A DNA stretch of 64,000 nt from Chryseobacterium viscerum (GCF_025949665.1 NZ_JAPDFT010000004.1:124001-188000); one strand, 5' to 3'. Positions 51,811-62,169 are shown, counted from the first letter of the stretch. The notes: generated from the sequence alone by a model not told the origin. Translations and numbers: made by a program.

Positions 51811-52896
51811 TTAATAATTTTCTTCTTCCCCCTTCATCTTTTCTGCATTTTCTGCCATAATTACGGCATCAATCATTTCAGAAATATCTCCATTCATGTA
51901 AGCATCCAGGTTGTACATAGACTTGTTGATTCTATGATCCGTAACTCTTCCCTGAGGATAGTTGTATGTTTTAATTTTTGCAGAACGGTCACCGGTAGAA
52001 ACCATAGATTTACGCTGTGCAGCAATATCTCCCTGTACTTTCTGCAATTCGATATCGTATAATTTTGTTCTTAGCATTTCCATCGCCAACTCACGGTTAG
52101 CTAACTGAGAACGAGCCTGTTGACATACTACAACAAGTCCCGAAGGTTTGTGGGTAAGCTGAACTTTCGTTTCAACTTTGTTTACGTTCTGACCTCCGGC
52201 ACCTCCTGAACGTGAAGTCTGCATTTCAATATCAGCTGGATTCAATTCAAAATCTACTTCTTCAGCTTCCGGAAGAACAGCAATTGTGATGGCAGAAGTG
52301 TGTACTCTTCCCTGAGATTCTGTTTCAGGTACACGCTGTACACGGTGAACTCCGGATTCAAATTTCATGATTCCGTAAACACCTTCTCCTTCCACTTTCA
52401 TGATCAATTCTTTGTATCCTTTTGCTGCTTCATTAGAATCTGTTACTTCATGTCTCCATCCTTTTGTTTTGAAATACATGGTATACATTCTGTAGATATC
52501 TTCCACAAAGATCGCTGCTTCATCGCCACCTGTTCCGGCACGTAATTCCACAATAACGTTTTTGTCATCGGCAGGATCTTTAGGGATCAATAATACTTTC
52601 AGTTCTTCTTCCAATCCTGGAATTTTAGCCTGAGCTTCAAGCTTTTCTTCTTTAGCAAGATCTACCAGATCTCTGTCTGAACCATCTGCAATAATTTCTT
52701 CAGATTCTGCAATACTGTCCAGTGCCCCTTTGTACTGATCATAAACTCTTACAATTTTTCCCAAATCACTATATTCTTTGTTCAAAGAAGAATATCTTTT
52801 TTGGTCTGAAATGACATCAGGCTGTATAATAAGGTCTGCAACCTCATTATATCTTTGTTTTATAGCTTCTAATTTTGGAATTAATGATTTAGACAT
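51811..52896 (-). CDS. prfA: peptide chain release factor 1
   Basis: Terminates translation at UAA and UAG. The 361-aa length is standard. The GGQ motif is near residues 233-235 (GGAGGQNVNKVETKVQLTH) and the codon-recognition tripeptide region reads P-E-T in RVPETESQGRVHTS near 185. It is monocistronic with a promoter just upstream. It is distinct from the short release-factor homologue prfH at 38458-39156. Confidence 0.97.
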   Translation of the reverse strand: MSKSLIPKLEAIKQRYNEVADLIIQPDVISDQKRYSSLNKEYSDLGKIVRVYDQYKGALDSIAESEEIIADGSDRDLVDLAKEEKLEAQAKIPGLEEELKVLLIPKDPADDKNVIVELRAGTGGDEAAIFVEDIYRMYTMYFKTKGWRHEVTDSNEAAKGYKELIMKVEGEGVYGIMKFESGVHRVQRVPETESQGRVHTSAITIAVLPEAEEVDFELNPADIEMQTSRSGGAGGQNVNKVETKVQLTHKPSGLVVVCQQARSQLANRELAMEMLRTKLYDIELQKVQGDIAAQRKSMVSTGDRSAKIKTYNYPQGRVTDHRINKSMYNLDAYMNGDISEMIDAVIMAENAEKMKGEEENY

Positions 52897-52915
52897 TGTA
52901 GAAATTTTGTGGGTG

Positions 52916-52923
52916 CAAAGATA
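52916..52923 (-). promoter_or_regulatory. promoter -7 element for prfA
   Basis: Minus-strand TATCTTTG matches TAnnTTTG, 20 bp before the prfA start. Confidence 0.5.
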
Positions 52924-53043
52924 AGGATTATTAATTCAAAATTAAAATTCCGAATCATCATAAATTTTTGAGCATTAGGGATAAAGGGAGCTCAACTGTA
53001 AAAAGGTGGATTTACCAATTTGCATATTAGCCTTTCTATGCTA

Positions 53044-54354
53044 TTAATACTTGTTTTGATGTTGCCCGGAAAGTCTTCTGTCAACTAAATATAAAATAAT
53101 TCCCACGGCTATAATTCCTACTCCAATAAGGCTTTCTTTAGGGTTATGAATAAATGTAAAATAGAGAATATAGATACTGAATAATAGAAAAACAGCCGGA
53201 AAAATATGAAAAGCATTCGACTTAAAAATTTTCCTGTCTTTTTTCTTAAGGAAGAAGACAGTAGAAATCGCCAGGCTTGCAAAAAGTTGTAAAATAAAAG
53301 CTGTGTATACAAAAATCTCTTTAAAACTTCCTGTGAGAATAATAACTGTGGCAATGACTGCATGGGCAAAAATAGCTCTTACAGGAATGCCTTTTGTATT
53401 GCCCGTTGATAATGGTTTCCAAATGTAGGTATGTTTTGCAAAAGCCTGGGTCAACCTCGAACCAACCCATAAATATCCGCTAATTGTTGCAATCAGCTGC
53501 AGGGCAATAAAAATATTGACGATCTTTCCGAAAGCAGGTCCCAACATATTGACTGCTGCTTCTCCCATCACGTCTTCTTTTCCTGCCAGCTGGCTCACAG
53601 GAGCGTGTTTCAGCATAATATAATTCACCAGAATATAACTTACCGTCACAAAAACAGTCCCAATAATCAAAGATTTTGGAAGGTTTTTCTGAACATCTTT
53701 TATTTCTCCTGCGATATAAGAAGCGGAGTTCCAGCCTGTGTAGGAATAGGTGACAAATACCAGAGACGTAGCAAATGCCGGAAGCATGATTTCATTTTTC
53801 CAGCTGTCACTGAAGTTTAAACTATTACCAATCTGTGGTGAATCTGAAAGTCCGACTCCCAAAATAACCAACACAATAATAAAAGCTATTTTAATAAATG
53901 TAAAAAAATTATGAAATCTGCTGGATGTTTTTAAACTAAATGATAAAGCAATTGCAACCAGGAAAATGGCAGCAATCGCAAAACCGTTTCCAAAGGAATA
54001 ATCAAATACGGAAAGGTATTTTGACATTGCCAGTGCTGCCAGCGCTACCGGAGAGGAAAATCCAATGATGAGTGAAACCCAGCTTATCAGATATCCGAAT
54101 ACCGGATGATAAGTTTCTTTGAGATAAATAAAATCGCCTCCGTTTCCTTTAAAATGTGAGCCTAATTCCGCGTAGCAAAAAGCCCCGAACAAAGCGAGAA
54201 TTCCTCCTATACTCCATAGCAGGAAAATACTGTAGGTATTGGTAATATCGGATAGCTGAAATCCCAGGGTTGTAAAAATCCCTGTCCCAATCATATTTGA
54301 AACAACAATGGCTGCAGCTGTTTTCCAGCCAATCTGATGTGAGGTAGTACTCAT
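53044..54354 (-). CDS. APC family amino acid permease, probably methionine-regulated
   Basis: A 436-aa inner-membrane transporter with about 12 helices. The first helix carries the APC-superfamily signature (VSNMIGTGIFTTLGF near 17-31). It begins 7 bp downstream of the TonB-dependent receptor gene, so both are one operon under the SAM-I riboswitch at 56881-56985. That context predicts uptake of methionine or a precursor: the receptor would bring it across the outer membrane, this permease across the inner one. Substrate inferred, not shown. Confidence 0.85.
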   Translation of the reverse strand: MSTTSHQIGWKTAAAIVVSNMIGTGIFTTLGFQLSDITNTYSIFLLWSIGGILALFGAFCYAELGSHFKGNGGDFIYLKETYHPVFGYLISWVSLIIGFSSPVALAALAMSKYLSVFDYSFGNGFAIAAIFLVAIALSFSLKTSSRFHNFFTFIKIAFIIVLVILGVGLSDSPQIGNSLNFSDSWKNEIMLPAFATSLVFVTYSYTGWNSASYIAGEIKDVQKNLPKSLIIGTVFVTVSYILVNYIMLKHAPVSQLAGKEDVMGEAAVNMLGPAFGKIVNIFIALQLIATISGYLWVGSRLTQAFAKHTYIWKPLSTGNTKGIPVRAIFAHAVIATVIILTGSFKEIFVYTAFILQLFASLAISTVFFLKKKDRKIFKSNAFHIFPAVFLLFSIYILYFTFIHNPKESLIGVGIIAVGIILYLVDRRLSGQHQNKY

Positions 54355-54361
54355 TTAATGA

Positions 54362-56785
54362 TTAAAAATTAAAATTAAGCCTTCCAAAGAAATAATTCCC
54401 TAGTGTTCCCATCTGAACCGGTGCATATTTGAATACTCCATAATATGAATTTTCATAAATCTGGCGATCCGGGAAGACATCAAATACATTATTGGCACCT
54501 ACCGTAAAATTGATGCTTTTTGTGATATCATATCCAACACTGATGTCAGTAACCACCTTTGGAGAGAACTCCTGCACCCCTCCAAACGGATAACCATCTC
54601 TTATTACTTTGCCAAAATAGGTATTTCTTACGAGAAAATTGAATTTCCCGATTCCATAATTTAATCCTAATGAGGCTTTTGTTTTTGGAGACAGGGTTTC
54701 AATAATGTTGATCTGATCAGGACCGAAAAACTGATCCTGAGGAGTTTCTAAATTTTCCGGAAAATGGAAATCTGTAATTTTTGTTTCTGTGTAATTTCCG
54801 GCAAGGTTCATATTTAATTTTCCATTCCCAAGAATCCAGTCATAAGAAACCACTACATCTACTCCTTTTGTCTCTGTATCAATAGCATTGGCGAAGAATC
54901 TTCCGCTTTCTACCTTAAACTGGTCTAACCTTGAGTCTGTAATATTGCTGGTAATCACAATTCTGTCTTTCACTTTAATCCAGTATCCATCTATAGTGAT
55001 CATCAAGTTGTTTAATGGTTTCAGCGTAAATCCAGCACTCGCGTTGATAGAAGTTTCCTGTTTGAGTTTATCAAATCCAAGAATTCTGGCGGCTTCGCTA
55101 TCATTACTGAATATTCCTTTAGTAACAATTTTTGACCCGGAAGTAGAGATATCAGCATAAGAATTATTAAAATACTGCTGCTGAAGTGAAGGTGCTCTGA
55201 ATCCTGTCCCAACAGCGGCTCTTACTGCATAATTTTTCACAAATTCATATCGTATGGCCAGCTTTCCGTTCAAGGTATTCCCGAAATCTGAATAATTTTC
55301 AAATCTGGCAGCGGCATCAATATTTAATTTTTTATCTAAATCATACGAAACATCAGCATACACCGCAGTGGAATGTCTGTCTTTCTTCAATGCATTGTTG
55401 GGAGAAAAACCGATAAAGGATTGAGATCCTCCTGCTCCAAGTACTGTGGATCCTTCAGTGGCAACGTTTCCATTGATGTCATATTGGGTATAAGATGCTT
55501 CATCGCCGGCTTTGATCTCATATTGTTCAAATCTGAATTCTCCACCGAATGCGATATTGAAACGGTTTATATTTTTGGAAACATCAAGATTCACAGTATT
55601 CTGAAGGAAACTATGAGCACCTGCGTAAAAACGGGTTGGTGATTTTGACCCGAGAGAAGCATTGTTGGTATTGCTCACATTATAATTGAAGGTATTGCTC
55701 CCGAAGGTATTGCTTAAGTCAAATAGCCAGTTATTAACATTATATTTTGCCCCTACAGCATAAGAAACATCATATACCTGAGATCCAAGAACTGCCTGAA
55801 ATCCGTTTGGATAAATGGATGAAACAACATTGGATGTTTCGCTCGGCAATCTTCTGAAACCAAATCCTTTTCCTTCTTTGATACTGAAACCTCCGAAAGA
55901 ATATACTTTAAAATTATCATTAAAAGGATATTCTGCATTGAAAAACAACTGTCCCTGTCTGATCTGGGCATCTCCGATCTGAAAATTGAAATCATCACGG
56001 GTCAATCCTCGTTCCTTTATCTTCTCATCATCCGCCGCTCTTGCTGCAGCGGGATCATCAGCAAATGCATACGCAAAATTATTCCCGAAAATATCGAGGT
56101 CATGGTTTTGAGTTCTTGTGGTTTTGCCCCTGTGGCTTAACTGCAGGGAAAGGTTGATATACCCGTCTTTTTTTCCTAATGAAGTTCCGTAATTGACTCC
56201 CGCCTGATAAGTATCCCCATCATTTCTTCCGGTCAATCCGTAAGTAAGACTTGCTGAAGCACCTGGATTTTTTTTAAGAATAATATTGATTACTCCTGCA
56301 ATGGCATCAGAACCGTATTGTGCTGCTGCACCATCCCTTAAAACTTCTATTCTATCAATAGCAATCACAGGAATTGTGCTCAGGTCTGTTCCTACAGAGC
56401 CATTTCCCACTGTATTCTGATAGTTGACCAAAGAGGTTGTATGTCTTCTTTTTCCATTCAGCAATACAAGAACCTGATCTGGTCCCATTCCTCTTAAGGT
56501 TACGGGGTCAATATGTTCGGTTCCATCAGAAGCTGACTGTCTCACTGCATTAAACGATGGGATCACATAGTTCAGAAGATCCTGAGCCGTCATTTGCGGA
56601 GAACTTCTTTGGATTTTGTCAATACTGATAACATCTACAGGAACCGGTGTTTCCAGTTTTGTTCTTTTGACATTACGGTTTCCAACGATGATAATATCTT
56701 CGATTTGTTTCCCTTTTTCCTCATTCTCCTGAGCAGCAACCCAAATTGCTCCAAGCAATAATACAGCTGTACTTAATTTTTTCAT
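54362..56785 (-). CDS. TonB-dependent receptor under SAM riboswitch control
   Basis: An 807-aa outer-membrane active transporter. Signal peptide (about 1-19), plug domain (about 40-165, with VLVLLNGKRR, VEVLRDGAAAQYGSDAIAGVINI) and a C-terminal barrel ending in the aromatic LNFNF. No carboxypeptidase-like N-terminal extension is present, so it is not a SusC type. ATG at 56785 (MKKLS) begins the signal peptide; an upstream in-frame ATG would add five residues. It heads an operon with the APC permease. Confidence 0.92.
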   Translation of the reverse strand: MKKLSTAVLLLGAIWVAAQENEEKGKQIEDIIIVGNRNVKRTKLETPVPVDVISIDKIQRSSPQMTAQDLLNYVIPSFNAVRQSASDGTEHIDPVTLRGMGPDQVLVLLNGKRRHTTSLVNYQNTVGNGSVGTDLSTIPVIAIDRIEVLRDGAAAQYGSDAIAGVINIILKKNPGASASLTYGLTGRNDGDTYQAGVNYGTSLGKKDGYINLSLQLSHRGKTTRTQNHDLDIFGNNFAYAFADDPAAARAADDEKIKERGLTRDDFNFQIGDAQIRQGQLFFNAEYPFNDNFKVYSFGGFSIKEGKGFGFRRLPSETSNVVSSIYPNGFQAVLGSQVYDVSYAVGAKYNVNNWLFDLSNTFGSNTFNYNVSNTNNASLGSKSPTRFYAGAHSFLQNTVNLDVSKNINRFNIAFGGEFRFEQYEIKAGDEASYTQYDINGNVATEGSTVLGAGGSQSFIGFSPNNALKKDRHSTAVYADVSYDLDKKLNIDAAARFENYSDFGNTLNGKLAIRYEFVKNYAVRAAVGTGFRAPSLQQQYFNNSYADISTSGSKIVTKGIFSNDSEAARILGFDKLKQETSINASAGFTLKPLNNLMITIDGYWIKVKDRIVITSNITDSRLDQFKVESGRFFANAIDTETKGVDVVVSYDWILGNGKLNMNLAGNYTETKITDFHFPENLETPQDQFFGPDQINIIETLSPKTKASLGLNYGIGKFNFLVRNTYFGKVIRDGYPFGGVQEFSPKVVTDISVGYDITKSINFTVGANNVFDVFPDRQIYENSYYGVFKYAPVQMGTLGNYFFGRLNFNF

Positions 56786-56880
56786 TTTTGTTCTTGCCAA
56801 TTAAATAATAACGGTCTGGCGGATATTTCCGCAGCGATACAAGACTTCAAGAAATGGAATTCATATAAGAATATTGACTT

Positions 56881-56985
56881 CACTTATCTCCCCCTCAGGG
56901 TTGGAATTAGCACCTTTACACTTCTCGAATTGTGCAGGTTGCTAAGGTTTCTTTGGGCCAAATCCCTCCACCTTTCTTGATAAAT
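56881..56985 (-). promoter_or_regulatory. SAM-I (S-box) riboswitch
   Basis: Minus-strand sequence has all the S-box landmarks: TATCAAGAAAGGTGGAGGGA, then GGCCC, GAAACCTTAGCAACC, AAAGGTGCTAATTCC and the closing GAGATAAG that pairs with the 5' TTATC (P1). It lies about 100 nt before the TonB receptor start. High S-adenosylmethionine should switch the operon off. The expression platform is not clear: only a short GCGGA / TCCGC hairpin lies between aptamer and start, without a T-run. Confidence 0.92.
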
Positions 56986-57019
56986 CTACTGCAAAAGTAG
57001 ACTAATTTTCTTAATATAC

Positions 57020-57057
57020 AAAAAAGGCAAATCTGCAATACTGCAAATCTGCCTTTT
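57020..57057 (-). terminator. terminator of the amylase-family gene
   Basis: AAAAGGCA / TGCCTTTT outer stem and inner TGCA pairing, with T-run, starting 3 bp past the stop at 57061. Confidence 0.75.
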
Positions 57058-57060
57058 CGT

Positions 57061-59898
57061 TTATTTAACAATCATCTTTTGAATGGCGGTTCCTGTTTCC
57101 GATTTCAACTGTATCAGATAAGTTCCTGCCGGATAATTGACTTTGACTTCATAAGTTCCGTTTTCTTTATTTAGCTTGAATGAATCCAGTTTCTTACCGG
57201 TCATATCAAAAATCAAAATTTCTCCGTTTTTCGCTTTACTGAAAATTAATTTTGCAGTTCCGTTTTGTATCGGATTATCAGCAATCTGAAGGGATAATTT
57301 ATTTACAGCGATTGTATCAATTGCCGACAAGGTACCAGCATAATTCCCGAAGATTCTGAATTCTCCCGGCTGTAAATTGATTGGGGTTATTGTGGAAGCT
57401 ACATTCGAAATAGTATCATCCATTAGGTTTTGCCATTGACCTGTGTAAGGAAAGAAAGGAACAACGTTTTGTGCTGATGTGGTGTAATTGGCCAGTACTA
57501 CCACATTTTTTATTCCAGTTGTAATAGCCGGATCATAGAGATAAATTCTCGTAATCAATCCATCCGGATCATTAGTCAGATTATTGGATTCTATACTGTA
57601 TGTTTTAGTTTTAAAAATCTGATGGGTATTTCTGATCGTGATTATTTTAGCCCACGTTTCATATATTGATTTTCTGTTTACATTGGTATCGTATCCCAGA
57701 GTAAATGCAACAGGTTTTTCATCGGTTCTGCATCCATTATTGATGGTACCGTCAGCACATCTGTTGATGCTGAACTCATATCCTAATTCCCCAAACTGCC
57801 AGATCATTTTCGGACCGGGAATGGTAAAGAAAGTTGCTCCGAAAGTTTTCATTCTTTCAAGAGCAGTATTAAGATTTTTAACATCGTAACTTCCATTAAC
57901 AGCTCCGTAAGCAAGGTTTTTAAACATAAGTCTTTCTTCATCATGACTTTCTCCGTACCCTACAGCACGCATATTGGTAAAACCATGCAGACTATGGTTC
58001 ATTCTGTCATAATTACTGTTGTCTTTATATCCCATGGTATTCTGGTTATAAGGATCTGTCTGTTTATTCCAAAGCATTACTCCTTTTCCTTCTGCTACTC
58101 TATAGTTGGCCCATTGCTGTTCTTCTGCATCCGTTCCCAGATGCTCAAAGATCATGTAAGAATTGGGATCAATGGCCCATTGTCTGTCTGCATAATGTTT
58201 CATGATATCCACTCTGTCCTGTTGATAGGCATTGGTGCATGCTTCGTCATTTTCGGAACAGCTTTGGGTAAATCCTTTTGTTAAATCCCAGCGGAATCCA
58301 TCTATTCTATATTCTGTCAGCCATTGCTGAAGACATCTTTCAACGTAATATTGAGTTGAAGGACTTGTATGATTAAAATCGTTAAATACATTATATGAAT
58401 GTTTCGGAACCTGATTAAAATAAGGGTTGTTTGCCGCTACATTTCCGTAACCATCTCCATCCGGATCTATATTCCAGAGTCTTACTAAAGGTGAGCGCCC
58501 TGTAGCGTGATTAAATGCTACATCTAGAATCACAGCAATTCCGTTCTGGTGGCAGAGATCTACAAATTCTTTGAATTTTTCAGGGGTTCCATACGCTTTA
58601 TCCAATGCATAATGAAACGAAGTATTGTATCCCCATGAAAGGTTTCCATCAAATTCCATGATAGGAAGTAGTTCTATAGCATTGATCTTTAAGTTCTTTA
58701 AATAAGAAATTTTATTGATCAGAGACTGCCAGTTCTTTTCCTGTGTGAAATCTCTCAATAATAATTCATAGACCATCAGATCTTCTTTCGCTGGTCTTTG
58801 AAAATTGGTAACCTGCCAGTTATAAGCTGTCTGCCCTGTTTTAAATGTTGAAGCTTCAAACCCTTGTCCGGCTGGGAATAAAGGTAAATTCGGGTAAGTA
58901 GAAGCCGAAATCCATGGATCATCGTAAGAAGATAAAATTTGTGGGGAATATGGGTCTGCCACTTTTCTCAAATCGTTTGTTCTGTATTGGAAAGTATAGA
59001 GCTGCTGAGGGGTCAATCCAATCAATTCTATCCAGTACAGATCCGGATTTGTGGTATCTTTTTTCATTAAATAGGTATCATTCACCACCCAGTTATTGAA
59101 ACTTCCGATGACATGTACAAAACTTTTCCCCGGTGCATATAACGCAAGTCCTACTTTGGTAGGATCTGTAGGGTGATAATTGATTCCCTGCTTGATCCAG
59201 GCTGGAATGGCTTCAGAAACTACATTTCTCGGAACCTGTAAAATAAACGTTGCCGTTTTAGAATTAGCTCCTTCTGTAGCAACAAGTTCCATGCTGGCAT
59301 CCTGAGTGACGGTATAACTGTAAGAATAGGATTGTGAGGGTGTGGCTGTAGAGTTGACAACAATTCCATTTGCTTTTAACTGAAATGTTGCGTTGGCATT
59401 GGTGGCAGCAGTAATATTGATAGAGTTTCCTGCCGGAACAGAAGTCAGGCTATTGGCTAATGGATTGGTAAGATTTAAACTTAAAGTACCCACATTTACA
59501 AAAATGTCCGGTGTAGTCTGATGAGATCCTGTTTTATCTTTTAATAAAAATCCGAACCTTCCTATTCCTGTTCTTCCGAAAAAAGAGGTCGGAGTAAAAG
59601 TGAGTGAATAGCTATCTGTAACAGCATTATAATTGAGCTTATTCAGATCATTGGAGTTATCCCAACTGCCATTGGTAGGACAATTCTGGCTGTTCTGGTA
59701 ATTAGTGTCAAAAGACCATGACCAGATATAAATGCTGTTATTGGAAACTCCCCAGGCAGATTCATCAATCTGGTCTCCCGGAACCGTAAGTGTGATAGCA
59801 TCTGTTTCATTGAATGGATTGGGAGAAATCGTATAACTGATCTGCCCAAAAACAAACATGGTAACAAGCACAAAAACAACGGAATAAAACTTTTTCAT
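57061..59898 (-). CDS. secreted alpha-amylase-family glycoside hydrolase (GH13) with T9SS domain
   Basis: A 945-aa secreted enzyme. Signal peptide (about 1-18), two N-terminal beta domains, a CBM48-like domain (about 240-330, with VHVIGSFNNW), a GH13 barrel (about 370-800) with nucleophile Asp in DGFRWDLT (about 536), acid Glu in FEHLG (about 586) and the third Asp in GESHDEERLM (about 650), and a T9SS C-terminal domain (about 870-945). The layout resembles starch/glycogen branching or pullulanase-like enzymes. The substrate is an alpha-glucan by family. Confidence 0.9.
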   Translation of the reverse strand: MKKFYSVVFVLVTMFVFGQISYTISPNPFNETDAITLTVPGDQIDESAWGVSNNSIYIWSWSFDTNYQNSQNCPTNGSWDNSNDLNKLNYNAVTDSYSLTFTPTSFFGRTGIGRFGFLLKDKTGSHQTTPDIFVNVGTLSLNLTNPLANSLTSVPAGNSINITAATNANATFQLKANGIVVNSTATPSQSYSYSYTVTQDASMELVATEGANSKTATFILQVPRNVVSEAIPAWIKQGINYHPTDPTKVGLALYAPGKSFVHVIGSFNNWVVNDTYLMKKDTTNPDLYWIELIGLTPQQLYTFQYRTNDLRKVADPYSPQILSSYDDPWISASTYPNLPLFPAGQGFEASTFKTGQTAYNWQVTNFQRPAKEDLMVYELLLRDFTQEKNWQSLINKISYLKNLKINAIELLPIMEFDGNLSWGYNTSFHYALDKAYGTPEKFKEFVDLCHQNGIAVILDVAFNHATGRSPLVRLWNIDPDGDGYGNVAANNPYFNQVPKHSYNVFNDFNHTSPSTQYYVERCLQQWLTEYRIDGFRWDLTKGFTQSCSENDEACTNAYQQDRVDIMKHYADRQWAIDPNSYMIFEHLGTDAEEQQWANYRVAEGKGVMLWNKQTDPYNQNTMGYKDNSNYDRMNHSLHGFTNMRAVGYGESHDEERLMFKNLAYGAVNGSYDVKNLNTALERMKTFGATFFTIPGPKMIWQFGELGYEFSINRCADGTINNGCRTDEKPVAFTLGYDTNVNRKSIYETWAKIITIRNTHQIFKTKTYSIESNNLTNDPDGLITRIYLYDPAITTGIKNVVVLANYTTSAQNVVPFFPYTGQWQNLMDDTISNVASTITPINLQPGEFRIFGNYAGTLSAIDTIAVNKLSLQIADNPIQNGTAKLIFSKAKNGEILIFDMTGKKLDSFKLNKENGTYEVKVNYPAGTYLIQLKSETGTAIQKMIVK

Positions 59899-60003
59899 TT
59901 ATTATTTTTTATCGAATATAGTATAAATTTTTCTTCATAACGACTATTCTCATCCCGTTTTCACCAAATATTTCAATTTTCCGGGAAAAAATAAATTTAA
60001 AAA

Positions 60004-60028
60004 AGGCTCATGAAAATTTCATGAGCCT
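60004..60028 (-). terminator. terminator of the FISUMP gene
   Basis: AGGCTCATGAAA / TTTCATGAGCCT with a T-run on the minus strand, 63 bp past the FISUMP stop. Confidence 0.85.
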
Positions 60029-60090
60029 CCCAATAAAAGTAATTGTAATGAACTATTTTGTGAACGAAAATCTCTGTTGTTGAAATCCGA

Positions 60091-62169
60091 TTAGTCTTTT
60101 ATAATTTTTTTAGAAACGGATTGTCCATTCTTTAATTTTAAATCTACGATATATAACCCTGATGGAAGTTCAGCCATATTGATCTGATGATCTGAGAACT
60201 GTACATTCATACTTTGTCCTACTGCATTGATAACAGTTGCTTTTTCAATTGCGGAATCTGATTTAACAGTAAGAATTCCTTTTGTAGGATTTGGATATAT
60301 TCCTATAACAGATTTATTCAGTTTAGTTTCTGAAGTACTTAAAGAAGATGTAGGTTTAATACATCTTACTGATGAACCCTGTCCTCTCATTGCTCCTGCT
60401 GATGGATTGGCAATAGTTGATCCGATATACAGATATTTCGCTCCTAAGCTTGATGTATCTGAACTCCAGAAATATCCTCTTTGACCAACGAAAGTAAAGT
60501 CCCCATTACTTGAGCTTCTGTATCCTCCTGCCGGTAATTTAAGATTGCTGCTGTAAGCCGTTGCCGGATTACCAATACCTTCAGCTCCTACTAAGGCAGT
60601 CCAATCTGCCTGAGAAGGCATTTTCCAGTCTGCTCCTATCGCTTTACAAGGATCTACCCCTACTGATGCATTAACATCCGCAACTGATGCACCAGTCCAT
60701 GTATCTGAACCTGCAAAACCTGCCCACCATGCCGGAGATCCTGCAATATATAATCCTCCTGCAGCACCAATTCCTTCCGGAGTATTAGGTGAAGGAGCTT
60801 GTGCTGTCTGAGAATTTCTAAGCTGGTGTCCGTCATCCCATCTTCCCCATTGGAAAAGATCTCCATATGAATTGGCATCAGCCACTGATGAAGCAACCTG
60901 TGTACTTCCCAGATTCTGCTGAAGCCATATTTTTCCGTCAGCACCTCTTACCGTGGAATAAGCTACCTGCTGGCCACGATACATAAAGCTCACACAGCCT
61001 GTATCACCCACATTGGTTCCGGGGTCTGTATTGCTGCATGTTTGAGGATTTACAGTCAGAGAAATTCTTTTAACTTTTGTGGCATTATCAGAATAAGCAA
61101 GAACAAGATAATTGTGTGCTTTATCTATAGCAAGGTCATTGTATTTTGCTTCACCATCCGAAACAAAATCTCCTCCAAAAGCAACCCAGTTTTGGGAATC
61201 ATCTAATTTATAAACTGTATTTCTCAGGAAATTATCAGTTTCAAAACGGCTGGCAACTACATATGGTTTCCCGGATTCTGTCACCGCTAAAGCAACGTGC
61301 TGAACTTTCCCTTCTGAAAAATTAGCATTTCCAACCTGTACCCAAGAGTTTCCGTCAAATTTTTTAACATTCACTTTTCTGCCTCCTCCTGAGTTTGAAA
61401 CATAGGCTACATAAATCGTATTAGATCCATCCAAAGCGATATCGGCATTGTATTGTTCTCCTGAAGAAGAAGCATCTGCAGCAGCTCCGCCTACCAAACT
61501 CCAGTTTTGCATTGAGCTTGCGCCAGTGCTGTTTTGATACACTTTTAAGCCTCCGGAAACATTACACGTATAGACCATATTATTAGTTCCGATGACCATT
61601 TCAGCAAATTCGGCACCTCCTGAAAACCCGGCATTTCCTACCTGCTCCCAGGCTCCTCCAAAATATCTTTTTACCGTTCCAGAGCCATAAGATCCATAAG
61701 TGAATATAATATTATCAGAAGAAACTGCTGATGCCTGATAATTTACAGAACTGTCTGTAGCATTCGGAAGTTGCGACCATAAGGATCCGGTAAATAAACG
61801 AACTTCCATTCCTGACTCCGGATAACCAAGTTGATTGGTATAATAAAGACTGTCTCCATTTGGACTTATTGACAGGGAATTGTAAGTTGCCGTTCCAGTT
61901 GTAACCCCCGCGCTTCCTCCTAAATATGACCAAGAATTTCCATCATATTTCTGAACAGACCCCCTGGCTACGGAAACATCATAATATGACAGATAATAAT
62001 TTCCTGAGTTGTCAATAACTAAATTATTAAAACTGCTTCCGCCTGCTGATACATCCTGAATGCCTCCAACATTTTCCCACTGCTGCGCATACAAGCAGCT
62101 TCCAGCAATGGTCAGCAATGTTAATCCCGTTCTGATTTTCTGTATTGCAAAATGTAAATCTTTAAACAT
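60091..62169 (-). CDS. secreted FISUMP-domain protein with T9SS sorting domain
   Basis: A 692-aa secreted protein. After a signal peptide (about 1-29) come several repeats of about 55 residues with a W-x-x-V/L-G-G core (propeller-like, about 30-380), then a FISUMP-type domain (about 395-640, with WLQQNLG, DLFQWGRWDDG, DWKMPSQADW and a final SVRCIK) and a T9SS C-terminal domain starting at IGIYPNP (about 618). Such proteins are surface or adhesion-like; no enzyme motif is seen. An AraC regulator is divergent and could control it. Confidence 0.85.
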   Translation of the reverse strand: MFKDLHFAIQKIRTGLTLLTIAGSCLYAQQWENVGGIQDVSAGGSSFNNLVIDNSGNYYLSYYDVSVARGSVQKYDGNSWSYLGGSAGVTTGTATYNSLSISPNGDSLYYTNQLGYPESGMEVRLFTGSLWSQLPNATDSSVNYQASAVSSDNIIFTYGSYGSGTVKRYFGGAWEQVGNAGFSGGAEFAEMVIGTNNMVYTCNVSGGLKVYQNSTGASSMQNWSLVGGAAADASSSGEQYNADIALDGSNTIYVAYVSNSGGGRKVNVKKFDGNSWVQVGNANFSEGKVQHVALAVTESGKPYVVASRFETDNFLRNTVYKLDDSQNWVAFGGDFVSDGEAKYNDLAIDKAHNYLVLAYSDNATKVKRISLTVNPQTCSNTDPGTNVGDTGCVSFMYRGQQVAYSTVRGADGKIWLQQNLGSTQVASSVADANSYGDLFQWGRWDDGHQLRNSQTAQAPSPNTPEGIGAAGGLYIAGSPAWWAGFAGSDTWTGASVADVNASVGVDPCKAIGADWKMPSQADWTALVGAEGIGNPATAYSSNLKLPAGGYRSSSNGDFTFVGQRGYFWSSDTSSLGAKYLYIGSTIANPSAGAMRGQGSSVRCIKPTSSLSTSETKLNKSVIGIYPNPTKGILTVKSDSAIEKATVINAVGQSMNVQFSDHQINMAELPSGLYIVDLKLKNGQSVSKKIIKD

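Noticed and set aside
51811..52896. Second prfH candidate
   Set aside because: This release-factor gene has the full-length RF1 domains including the codon-recognition region, so it is canonical prfA.
56881..56985. Cobalamin riboswitch before the TonB receptor
   Set aside because: TonB receptors often follow B12 riboswitches, but the B12 box is absent and all SAM-I landmarks are present.
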